In this document: positions 25,142 to 32,701 of the stretch, piece after piece
How the letters are laid out: the number at the start of each line of letters is the position of its first letter
How positions within the stretch are numbered: position 1 is the first letter of the stretch
Assembly (NCBI GenBank): GCA_003551365.1
Contig: PUMM01000136.1
Location: 1-40,347, forward strand
Origin: Clostridia bacterium
Lineage (GTDB): Bacteria; Bacillota; Sulfobacillia; SLMV01
Direction: 5' to 3'
Length of the DNA: 40,347 bases
Notes under the pieces: generated by a model
What the model was told of the DNA's origin: nothing
The model's input: only the letters and a program-made list of their open reading frames with translations
Database searches by the model: none
Program-made: the position numbers and the translations under genes

Positions 25142-26442
25142 GGAGTGCATTCTTTCGCCAACTGCCGGAAGACGTCATGGCCCAGCTGGTCAGCACACGG
25201 GAATCCCGGACATCGGTGAGCCTGCAGAGCAACGAACCAGAAGTCACTGTGGATTCCGAACACACCGAATCTGCCGTGCGTGTCGTGGGCCGGGGACGGG
25301 TGAGTGCGGCGGCAACCACCCGATCCGGCGACGAGGAGGGAGCAATGCGGCGCGCTCTGGGCGCTCTGCCGTACGGCAGCAGGGCATCTTACCGGCTGCC
25401 CGGGGATGCTTTCTGTCGCCGCATTTCGCTCACAGATGAATCAGTGATGAATGTGGCGCCGGAGGACATGGCGGAGATCGTGGGCGATCTGGCATCTTCG
25501 CTGCGCCGCTTTGATCCGGGAATAAGAGTAGAGGCATCCGTGTCCCGTCTCAGTACGAACGAGACGTTGGTGAACTCCGAGGGATTCCGCGGCAGCTTTG
25601 CGCGGACATTGTGGCGTGCTCATCTGGGCGGGCGTCGGGTCGAAGGCGACGATATGTTGCGGCTGGCCGAGGCCCGGGACGGCTGTCGCTTTCGTGATGC
25701 ATACGAAGATCTGAAACAGGAGGTCAGATGGGAATTCGAACGGGCCCGCGACGTCATTCCAGTTCGCCCCGGTAGATACGCCGTAATCTTCGCTCCCGCG
25801 CAGGTGGTGTTCCTTCTTCGCCCGTTGGTGAGGGGGCTCAAGGGTAACATGATCGCTGACGGGCTCTCTCCCTGGGGAAGGAAACTGGGTGAGACGGTTC
25901 TTGATCCGGCCGTTACGCTGTTGGATGATGGCGTCGCAGAGATGCATCCTGCCTCCCGTCCGTTTGACCGCGAGGGTGTGCCGGTCACCCGGAGGGAGTT
26001 GATCTCTGCCGGGGTTCCGCGGGGGGCGCTGCTGGATCTGGAGTCGGCGCAGCGCCTGGGGAAGGAGCCCACGGGCAATGGGTATCCCGGCGGCCAGACG
26101 CCGGGTCCCCGGCCGAATCATCTGGTTCTCGTACGCGGAAATCAGCCGCTCAGCGACCTCCTGCGACAGGTGGGAGACGGATTGCTCATTCTGGCATCTA
26201 TCGGCGCGTGGGCCGGCAATCCGTTCAGCGGGAATGTGAGCGGAACGATTTCTCTGGGCTATCGCATACGGAAGGGTGAGGTGATCGGACGGGTCAAAGA
26301 CTGCATGTTTTCTCTCAATGCCTTTGATCACTTCGGCAGTTCATTGATAGATCTGTCTCATGAGATCAAAAGCAGCAGCTCGGGATACACATTTCCCTAT
26401 GTGGCTCTTGACGATGTGGTAATATCGAGCAGCCCTCAATGA
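25138..26442 (+). CDS. TldE/PmbA-family protein, partner of TldD
   Basis: A 434-residue protein related to TldD over most of its length but without the HExxxH motif, as expected for the non-catalytic TldE/PmbA partner. Recognisable features are NETLVNSEGFRGSF, DREGVPVTRRELISAGVPRGALLD and the C-terminal NPFSGNVSGTISLGYRI. Start GTG 25138 overlaps the tldD stop as GTGA, so the two chains are made in step, fitting a heterodimer. There is no hint of a dedicated modified-peptide precursor gene beside the pair. The next gene, a HIT hydrolase, follows after 17 bases. Confidence 0.9.
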   Translation: MRSAFFRQLPEDVMAQLVSTRESRTSVSLQSNEPEVTVDSEHTESAVRVVGRGRVSAAATTRSGDEEGAMRRALGALPYGSRASYRLPGDAFCRRISLTDESVMNVAPEDMAEIVGDLASSLRRFDPGIRVEASVSRLSTNETLVNSEGFRGSFARTLWRAHLGGRRVEGDDMLRLAEARDGCRFRDAYEDLKQEVRWEFERARDVIPVRPGRYAVIFAPAQVVFLLRPLVRGLKGNMIADGLSPWGRKLGETVLDPAVTLLDDGVAEMHPASRPFDREGVPVTRRELISAGVPRGALLDLESAQRLGKEPTGNGYPGGQTPGPRPNHLVLVRGNQPLSDLLRQVGDGLLILASIGAWAGNPFSGNVSGTISLGYRIRKGEVIGRVKDCMFSLNAFDHFGSSLIDLSHEIKSSSSGYTFPYVALDDVVISSSPQ

Positions 26443-26459
26443 TTCAGGGGAGGTGCATT

Positions 26460-26894
26460 ATGACACGAGACGAAGACTGCATATTCTGTAAGATTGTCGC
26501 AGGAGACGCTCCGGCCAGCCTGGTATGCGAGGAAGAGCACACCCTGGCCTTTGCCGACCGTTATCCGGCCAGCCCGGGACACATTCTTGTCATTCCCAAA
26601 GAGCATTATCGGGACATCCACACCCTGCCCGCAGAGCTGGCGGGAGAGGTCATGCAGACCACTTCCCGCGTGGCTCGGGCCGTAAATGAGGCCCTGGAAC
26701 CAAAGGGGATCAACCTGGTGCAGTCCAACGGTGTGGCAGCGCGTCAGTCGGTGATGCATTTTCACATGCACATCATACCGCGTTACCATCACTGGAAGGA
26801 GGACGATGACATATCCATACTCTGGCGGGCCCTCGAGGTGCAGCGGACCGAGCTGGACGAATGGGTCACCAGGGTCATCCGCCACGTCCGGTGA
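26460..26894 (+). CDS. HIT-family nucleotide hydrolase/transferase
   Basis: A 144-residue histidine-triad protein. The catalytic triad is H100, H102 and H104 in MHFHMHIIPRY, where the last His attacks the alpha-phosphate of nucleotides such as AMP-amidates or dinucleoside polyphosphates. An N-terminal CIFC pair (C7, C10) is typical of the Hit-like bacterial branch. The PGHILVIPKEH segment is also family-standard. The start is ATG 26460 with GGGGAGG 7 bases upstream. It is probably cotranscribed with tldD-tldE, and it converges on the metal ATPase gene, with only 2 bases between the stops. Confidence 0.95.
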   Translation: MTRDEDCIFCKIVAGDAPASLVCEEEHTLAFADRYPASPGHILVIPKEHYRDIHTLPAELAGEVMQTTSRVARAVNEALEPKGINLVQSNGVAARQSVMHFHMHIIPRYHHWKEDDDISILWRALEVQRTELDEWVTRVIRHVR

Positions 26895-26896
26895 AT

Positions 26897-29029
26897 CTAT
26901 CGGGTGGGGTCAGCGGCGAGAATGCGGGTGGAGTTCAGCACCGCCAGGAGGGTGACACCCACGTCGGCAAATACTGCGCCCCACATGGTGGTCAGCCCCA
27001 GGGAGCCCAACACCAAAAAGCAGGCTTTGAGACCCAGGGCGAGGATTATGTTGCCCATCACTACCCGACGGGTGAGGCGGGCAATGCGCAGTGCGGTGGG
27101 TATTCGCTGCAGATCATCATCCATAATTACCAGATCAGCTGTCTCAATTGCCGCATCAGAACCCAGGCCGCCCATGGCGACACCCACATCGGCTGCGGCA
27201 ATGACGGGGGCATCATTTATCCCGTCGCCGGCGTACAGCGTGAGATCCAAATCCGATGTCTCCCGCCTCAACCTGGTGAGGGCGTTGACCTTGTCCTCCG
27301 GCAGCAGGCCGGCCCGGTACTCATCTATCTGCAGTTTCTCGGCGACGGTCCGGGCCGCTCCCCGCTCATCGCCGGTCAGCATCTGTGTCCTGATGCCAGA
27401 GTTTCGCAGATGCTGCAGTGCGCGTGAGGCTTCGGGGCGGATCACATCACCCAGCACCAGTCGCCCAACCACCTCACCGTCTGCAGCCACATGTACCATG
27501 GTGCCGGCGGTGCTATCGTCCGCCGCCTCAACACCTTCCCGGCGCATGAGGCGCCCATTTCCCACGGCCACGCGCTGTCCGGAGATTTGGGCCACTACTC
27601 CCATACCGGCCAGCTCCCGGTAGTCGTCCGGCGTGGGTGGATCCTCCCCGGGGTACAGTGTTTGCCACTTATGCGCAACTGCAGCGGCTATGGGATGCGA
27701 GGAGTGCGCTTCAGCTGCCGCCGCTAAGAACAGTACCTGCTTTTTCTGAGACGGCTGCTCCGATTCGATATCTCGCACCGCAAATTCGCCGTCTGTCAGG
27801 GTGCCGGTTTTATCCAGAACTACTGTGGTTACTCGATGCAGGCTGTCCAGGTAGTTGGCTCCCTTGATCAGAATGCCGCGGCGCGATGCCAGGCCGATCC
27901 CGGCAAAATACCCGAGGGGGATGGAGATGACCAGTGCACAGGGGCAGGAGATCACCAGCAGAACCAGGGCGCGGTATCCCCATGTTCCCAGTGTTGCTCC
28001 CGGAATCAGCAGCGGAGGAATCAAGGCCAGGCTGGCGGCAGCTGCGACCACGGCGGGTGTGTAGTATCGGGCGAAACGGGTGATAAACCTCTCCGTCGGC
28101 GCCCGGTGTCCGGCCGCCTCCTCGACGAGGCGCATGATCCGTTCGACGGCCGAATCCCGCTGGGTGCGGGTTACTTCAATGTAGAGGACGCCGTCTTCAT
28201 TGAGGGTTCCGGCCAGCACCTCATCGCCGGTACTGACGCTTGCCGGCAGCGATTCGCCAGTCAACGCCGCCGTGTTGACGAATGAAGTGCCGTCAGTCAC
28301 GGTACCATCGAGGGGGATGCGATCGCCGGGATGAACCACGATGATATCTCCGGGTGATACCTCTTCGGGTGGCACCGTCTGCACATCATGCTCTCGTTGC
28401 AGACGGGCGAAGTCGGGGCGCAGCTCGAGGAGTGCCTGCACCGACCGCCGCGAGCTGTTTACGGCCAGGTCCTGCAGGTATTCGCCCACTCGGTAGAAAA
28501 GCATAACTGCCGCGGCCTCCGGCAGCTCTCCAAGGGCCAGAGCTCCGGCAGTTGCCACTGCCATGAGCAGGTGTTCATCGAAGACGTCTCTTCGCTGCCA
28601 CACATTGAATGCGGCTCGTCGGAGTATTGGAATCCCGGCGAGCCCATAGGCGGCCAGCATGAGTGCTGGTGCGGCGATAGTCTGCGGAAAGCGAAGCGGA
28701 ATCAGCAGCCCTGCGGCGAAGAGGAGCAGTGCCGCGCCGAGGATCAGGGCCGTGCGCGGAGGTGCGGATTGTTTGTCTCTGCCGGATTCTGCCGGTATAA
28801 GCTCTACGTCCGGCTCAATTTGCCCAATGATGTGCTGTGCTGTATCAAGGTGGCGCTCGGGAAGATCCACGGTGCGGGCTGCGAAGTTGATGGTTGTGTC
28901 ACCCGCACCCGGGAGGCGTTGGAGTTCTCGCTCCATCTTATGAGCACAGTTGGGGCAATCCAGTCCATCCAGGATGAATCGCACGACTCCCCTACCTTCC
29001 TCTTCACCTATCGCGGCGACGTGAGACAT
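26897..29029 (-). CDS. Zn/Cd/Pb-type P1B-ATPase
   Basis: An approximately 710-residue heavy-metal exporting ATPase. An N-terminal heavy-metal-associated domain holds the CxxC pair of GLDCPNC (near residue 27). Two membrane helices follow, then the HxxLM helix pair, the TGES actuator motif, the CPC metal site (about 364-366 in ISCPCAL), the phosphorylated Asp in DKTGT (about 408), HP in SSHPIA, and GDGINDAP. The last membrane helices carry LK and the Asp of FADVGVTLLAVLNSTRIL, which mark the Zn2+/Cd2+/Pb2+ subgroup (ZntA, CadA) rather than copper pumps. The start is uncertain: ATG 29029 or GTG 29035, and neither has a good ribosome site. No ArsR/CadC-type regulator lies next to it. Confidence 0.95.
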   Translation of the reverse strand: MSHVAAIGEEEGRGVVRFILDGLDCPNCAHKMERELQRLPGAGDTTINFAARTVDLPERHLDTAQHIIGQIEPDVELIPAESGRDKQSAPPRTALILGAALLLFAAGLLIPLRFPQTIAAPALMLAAYGLAGIPILRRAAFNVWQRRDVFDEHLLMAVATAGALALGELPEAAAVMLFYRVGEYLQDLAVNSSRRSVQALLELRPDFARLQREHDVQTVPPEEVSPGDIIVVHPGDRIPLDGTVTDGTSFVNTAALTGESLPASVSTGDEVLAGTLNEDGVLYIEVTRTQRDSAVERIMRLVEEAAGHRAPTERFITRFARYYTPAVVAAAASLALIPPLLIPGATLGTWGYRALVLLVISCPCALVISIPLGYFAGIGLASRRGILIKGANYLDSLHRVTTVVLDKTGTLTDGEFAVRDIESEQPSQKKQVLFLAAAAEAHSSHPIAAAVAHKWQTLYPGEDPPTPDDYRELAGMGVVAQISGQRVAVGNGRLMRREGVEAADDSTAGTMVHVAADGEVVGRLVLGDVIRPEASRALQHLRNSGIRTQMLTGDERGAARTVAEKLQIDEYRAGLLPEDKVNALTRLRRETSDLDLTLYAGDGINDAPVIAAADVGVAMGGLGSDAAIETADLVIMDDDLQRIPTALRIARLTRRVVMGNIILALGLKACFLVLGSLGLTTMWGAVFADVGVTLLAVLNSTRILAADPTR

Positions 29030-29055
29030 TACCACGCGAGCAAAATACTATGTGC

Positions 29056-29084
29056 AAATTAACAGATAGCCGCCCTACCGTCAA
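29056..29084 (-). promoter_or_regulatory. Possible promoter of the metal ATPase gene
   Basis: On the minus strand TTGACG (29084-29079) and TAATTT (29061-29056) are 17 bases apart, just ahead of the ATPase start. Adjacent minus-strand bases contain a direct repeat, AATGAGT-4-AATGAGT (roughly 29090-29107), that could bind a metal-responsive repressor. Both readings are tentative. Confidence 0.35.
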
Positions 29085-29239
29085 ATGAACTCATTGTGCA
29101 CTCATTCGCTGACATCAGTCCATACAGCCGGCATGGGGAGGGGAGCGCAGATCTCGTAACGGTGGCAGGTGTGCAAACATAAGATGGTATTTCTAATACT
29201 GTAGACTTCAGCGATCAAATGTGCGAAAATACATTCATG

Positions 29240-29269
29240 TTGTATTCCATTAGGGGTAAATACTATAAG
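29240..29269 (+). promoter_or_regulatory. Possible promoter of the glycosyltransferase gene
   Basis: TTGTAT at 29240-29245 and TATAAG at 29264-29269 are 18 bases apart, close to the ribosome site. The local sequence is clearly AT-richer than the genes around it. Confidence 0.35.
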
Positions 29270-29287
29270 GAAATGGAGGTAATTGTT

Positions 29288-29998
29288 ATGTCATCCGTGA
29301 CTTCTCTCGTGATTCCTGCCTTCAATGAGGCACCGCGCATGAAGCCAGTGCTACGCTGTGTGACCGAATCCGGGCTATTTGCCAGGATTGTGTTGGTGGA
29401 TGACGGATCCAGTGACGAAACTGCTGGTGTCGCAAGTCAGTTTCCGGTCGATGTAGTGCGGCACGAGCGCAATCGGGGTAAGGGAGCTGCCCTGCAGACC
29501 GGGCTGAACAATCTGGGCGATCCGGACGTGGCGGTTTTTCTGGATGCTGATTTGACGGGGGTAACCAGTACGCACCTCGAGGCGCTGATACGATCCGCCG
29601 TGGATTCTCCCGGCATCGGCATGGCTGTGGCGCAGTTCATTGAGGGTCGGTGGATGGTAGACATGCAGCAGAAGTGGTTCGCCATACTGAACGGGCAGCG
29701 CGCCCTCACCCGGCGGTTCTTGCGCCTGCTGCCGGATATGTCCTGGAGTCGCTTTGGCGTCGAGGTGCTCATGACTCGATTGGCCCGGGATCTGGACGTT
29801 CCGGTTCAGTCGGTGCTGTGGTCGGGAATATCGCACTACACCAAGGAGGAGAAATTTGGAGCGTTGCGCGGATTTGGTGCGCGGCTGAACATGTACCGCG
29901 AGTGTTTGTGGGCCTATGGCGTTTACGCCTCGAGAGTGGCGGAACACCTCACCGGTCTCTGCGAGGGGCCGGCCTCACACGAGGAGGCGGTGGACTGA
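29288..29998 (+). CDS. Family 2 glycosyltransferase
   Basis: A 236-residue GT-A fold enzyme. It opens with LVIPAFNEA, continues with the nucleotide-binding VLVDDGSSDETAG and NRGKGAALQTG, and has the metal-binding DxD as DADLTG at about 97-102. The later GQRALTRRF segment is shared with polyprenyl-phosphate and glucosylglycerate-type GT2 enzymes. There is no membrane helix. The donor and acceptor cannot be read from the sequence. Length is short, close to the bare catalytic domain. Start ATG 29288 has GGAGGT 7 bases upstream, and an in-frame ATG at 29274 overlaps that site. A perfect hairpin spans the stop codon. Confidence 0.88.
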   Translation: MSSVTSLVIPAFNEAPRMKPVLRCVTESGLFARIVLVDDGSSDETAGVASQFPVDVVRHERNRGKGAALQTGLNNLGDPDVAVFLDADLTGVTSTHLEALIRSAVDSPGIGMAVAQFIEGRWMVDMQQKWFAILNGQRALTRRFLRLLPDMSWSRFGVEVLMTRLARDLDVPVQSVLWSGISHYTKEEKFGALRGFGARLNMYRECLWAYGVYASRVAEHLTGLCEGPASHEEAVD

Positions 29999-30021
29999 GG
30001 GCACTCGAAACCCTCAGTCCA
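29991..30021. terminator. 11-bp perfect hairpin over the glycosyltransferase stop codon
   Basis: TGGACTGAGGG at 29991-30001 and CCCTCAGTCCA at 30011-30021 are exact inverted copies with a 9-base loop. The TGA stop lies inside the first arm. It separates two convergent genes and may end transcription in both directions, but no T-run follows on either strand. Confidence 0.5.
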
Positions 30022-30031
30022 CTCACTGCCA

Positions 30032-30268
30032 TCACAGATCCAGAAGCTCTGATATTTTCTCGCGATCGAAACCGATTATGACTTCATCATCAATCACAGT
30101 GGTCGGAGTGCTGTGCGAACCGAGTTCCTGCAGCTGCTGGACGTACTCGGGGTCTTCTCTGATATTGCGCTCCTCATATTCCACACCCTGTGAGTCGAGG
30201 AACTCCTTCTCCGCACCACAGGGCGGGCATCCCGGTTGAGAGTAGAGAATCACCTTTGGTTCGGACAT
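30032..30268 (-). CDS. Glutaredoxin-like thiol-disulfide protein
   Basis: A 78-residue thioredoxin-fold protein. It opens with the strand KVILYSQPGCPPC, with redox pair C14-P-P-C17, and contains the cis-Pro segment STPTTVID and a final GFD helix start, as in NrdH/glutaredoxin-like proteins. CPPC differs from the CPYC of classical glutaredoxins. Likely role: cytoplasmic disulfide reduction, for example supplying electrons to a reductase; the partner is unknown. The start is ATG 30268, with AGGTGA 8 bases upstream on the minus strand. Nine more codons are open before it but lack a ribosome site. Confidence 0.88.
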   Translation of the reverse strand: MSEPKVILYSQPGCPPCGAEKEFLDSQGVEYEERNIREDPEYVQQLQELGSHSTPTTVIDDEVIIGFDREKISELLDL

Positions 30269-30413
30269 ATTGACTTCACCTGCCTTTCTAGCCACTCAAT
30301 TGTAGCAGAAAGTGTGGGAAAGCGCATGTATTGGAAGCGTCGCGCAGCTGCCCTCCGTGTGTCAGTCACTGCGTTGTGTTTGAAAGCGTTCGGGCGCATG
30401 CTCGCCCTATTGC

Positions 30414-30453
30414 GGGCTGCAGCCCGATCTGTTGGGCTGCAGCCCGATCTGTT
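30414..30453. repeat. Two perfect tandem copies of a 20-bp palindrome-containing unit
   Basis: GGGCTGCAGCCCGATCTGTT occurs at 30414-30433 and again at 30434-30453 with no change. Each copy holds the 12-base perfect palindrome GGGCTGCAGCCC. The array lies in the 210-base gap between the M32 carboxypeptidase gene and the glutaredoxin-like gene, 25 bases after the carboxypeptidase stop. Apart from an ATTGTA (-10-like TACAAT on the minus strand at 30304-30299), nothing else is evident in the gap. Confidence 0.8.
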
Positions 30454-30478
30454 TGATGACCCCGCGGGGGCGGAATGG

Positions 30479-31996
30479 TCATAGGCCGTATATCTCTCTG
30501 GCCTTGGCAGTAATATAGCTGAGATATGGTGCAGTGCTGAGGCTCTGTCCGGTGGCCTGCGCAATGAGATCGCCAGGCTCCAACATCCTGCCGTATGCGT
30601 GTACATTGCTCTGCATCCATTGCAGAAGTGGCGAAAAATCACCACCCCTGAAACTGGCGCGAAGATCAGGAATCTCCCGCTCTGCGGCTGCAAAAAGCTG
30701 CAGGGAGATTATGTTGCCGAGCGTGTAGCTGATGAAGGATGCGCCGAACCCTCCGGACCAGTGTATGTCCTGCAGCACTCCTTCGCTCGGAGTCTTGGGT
30801 TGTACTCCGAGATATTCGCGGAACCTGTCGTTCCAGGCAGCGGGAAGGTCCCGCAGGTCCAGGTCACCGTCATATACCGCTCGCTCCAGCTCAAATCGAA
30901 TGATGATATGCAGGTTGTAGGTTACCTCGTCCGCTTCGACCCGGATCAGGGATGGCTGCACGCGGTTGATGGCCCGCCAGAAGTGTTCCCAGTCGATACC
31001 GTCGGTCTGTGCGGGGAACTGACGCTTCACCTGCGGGAAGAAGAACTGCCAGAACTCACGAGAACGGCCCACGACATTTTCCCACAGGCGGGATTGTGAT
31101 TCGTGCATCCCACCCGAAGCTGCACTTCCCAGGACGCAGCGATCCCATTTGCCGGGCAGCCCCTGTTCGTAGGTACCGTGTCCGGCCTCATGCAGCGAGG
31201 CAAAGAAACACGGTGCAAACTCATGATCTCGAATTCTCGTCGTTATCCGGACGTCGTTCGAAGAGAAGGAAGTGGTGAAAGGGTGAACGGAGCAGTCCTG
31301 CCTGCCGCGCCGGTCGAGGTCAAATCCGATGCTCCGCGCCGCCCGGAGGCTGAGTTCCCACTGTTTGGCCGAATCGAAATGCTGGTGCAGAACCTCATCA
31401 TTCACCCGATCAGCTCGTGCTTCGACCTGCGCTACCAGCGGGATCAGGGCGCCCTTCAGATCGGAGAAGATATTATCGACATCTGCGCAGGTGAACCCGG
31501 GTTCGCGGCGGTCCAGCAACACCTCAAGGGGATGGGAGTCTGGATCGATAGCCTGCGCGGTGCGGCGACTGACAGAGAAGTTCTTTTCCAGGGCGGGCAG
31601 GAACAGGCGGAAATCCTCCTCTTCCCGGGCCCGTAACCAGGACTGGAGTCCGTCGATGGATGCTCGGGTGGCCTCCTGCATCAGCTCCTCCGGGATGCAG
31701 GCGGCCCGCTCGTGGTCGCGAGCCATCTCTCGCACCACTGCTCGCTCTTCTGAATCGGGAGGCAAATTCTCAGCCGGGGTACGCAGCCGCTCGAGGAGCT
31801 CTCCGAGTGCCGGGTCGGTGAGTCTTTCATGCAGCAGCGCTGAGAGCGTTGCCAGGTGTTCCTTGCGGGCTTCGGCGCCGCGGGGTGGCATGTGGGTCTG
31901 CATATCCCAATGGGCCAGGGCCCTGATGTGCGAAATATCGCGAATCGCGGCGATGCGCTCGCGCAGATCGTCGAAATCTCTGCAATGACCGGTCAT
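30479..31996 (-). CDS. M32-family metallocarboxypeptidase (Taq type)
   Basis: A 505-residue zinc carboxypeptidase. The zinc motif HEAGH is at 269-273, and the third ligand Glu is in MHESQSR (about 297-303). The N-terminal ALAHWDMQTHMPPRGAEAR and the later GGFGASFISYTLGNI are characteristic of the Thermus aquaticus carboxypeptidase family. These cytoplasmic enzymes remove C-terminal amino acids with broad specificity and take part in peptide turnover. Length is normal for the family. The start is ATG 31996; the ribosome site is weak (AAGGGAA). It is divergent from the deformylase-like gene. Confidence 0.95.
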   Translation of the reverse strand: MTGHCRDFDDLRERIAAIRDISHIRALAHWDMQTHMPPRGAEARKEHLATLSALLHERLTDPALGELLERLRTPAENLPPDSEERAVVREMARDHERAACIPEELMQEATRASIDGLQSWLRAREEEDFRLFLPALEKNFSVSRRTAQAIDPDSHPLEVLLDRREPGFTCADVDNIFSDLKGALIPLVAQVEARADRVNDEVLHQHFDSAKQWELSLRAARSIGFDLDRRGRQDCSVHPFTTSFSSNDVRITTRIRDHEFAPCFFASLHEAGHGTYEQGLPGKWDRCVLGSAASGGMHESQSRLWENVVGRSREFWQFFFPQVKRQFPAQTDGIDWEHFWRAINRVQPSLIRVEADEVTYNLHIIIRFELERAVYDGDLDLRDLPAAWNDRFREYLGVQPKTPSEGVLQDIHWSGGFGASFISYTLGNIISLQLFAAAEREIPDLRASFRGGDFSPLLQWMQSNVHAYGRMLEPGDLIAQATGQSLSTAPYLSYITAKAREIYGL

Positions 31997-32099
31997 TGGC
32001 GAACATTCCCTTCAAGGGGGGTTTATGACTGCTTCGCGGCCGGTATTCTCTTACCTTCTGGAGGATTCTTTGTTAAAGTAGAATTTGTGGAGGTGTCCT

Positions 32100-32612
32100 G
32101 TGGGTCACACAGTTAAGCTGTTGGGAAATCCCATCCTTCGTGCCCAATGTCGGCCGGTTCATGAGTCCGACGCCGATAGCGCGAGGGATGTGGCGAGCCA
32201 GCTGCGCAGCACGCTGTATGCGGTGCGGCGGGAGCTCGGTTTTGGGCGTGGTATTGCAGCGCCGCAGATCGGTAGCGACTTGCAGGTTGTGTTCGTGCAT
32301 GTGGACGAGCCCATGGTCTTGATAAATCCACGGATAGAGGATCGTTCCTGCGACATGATCGAGCTCTGGGACGATTGCCTCAGTCTTGCACCCCTGCTGG
32401 TGTGGGTGCAGCGGCACCGCGCGATAACTGTGCGGTATCGTGACCTGGAGGGACGTCGGGCGACTCTGCGGGCCGAGGGCGATATGTCTGAGCTGCTGCA
32501 GCACGAGATTGACCACCTGCACGGCACTTTGATAATCGATCGGGCGCACGGAGACAACGCGATCTGGTTGCGGGAGGAGTGGGAGTATAGAGCAGGGGAA
32601 AATGACGTGTGA
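32100..32612 (+). CDS. Peptide deformylase-like protein with altered motif 2
   Basis: A 170-residue protein of the peptide deformylase fold. Motif 1 is GRGIAAPQIG (49-58), and motif 3 is the metal-binding HEIDH at 135-139. Motif 2, EGCLS in ordinary deformylases, reads DDCLS (91-95): metal ligand C93 is kept, but the Glu-Gly before it is Asp-Asp. The start LGNPILR resembles the GxPxLR of true deformylases. So the metal site should form, but activity on formyl-Met peptides is uncertain. It is not next to fmt or priA, the usual place for the housekeeping def, so it may be a second paralogue. Start GTG 32100 has GGAGG 6 bases upstream. It lies 89 bases before lctP. Confidence 0.8.
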   Translation: MGHTVKLLGNPILRAQCRPVHESDADSARDVASQLRSTLYAVRRELGFGRGIAAPQIGSDLQVVFVHVDEPMVLINPRIEDRSCDMIELWDDCLSLAPLLVWVQRHRAITVRYRDLEGRRATLRAEGDMSELLQHEIDHLHGTLIIDRAHGDNAIWLREEWEYRAGENDV

Positions 32613-32701
32613 GCGCGGTATGCAGTTCATGCTGAGGGTATCTGGAAGATGATCATCACTATCAGAGACAGAAACAACGAATCGGAAAGAGGAGAGAGTA
32701 C

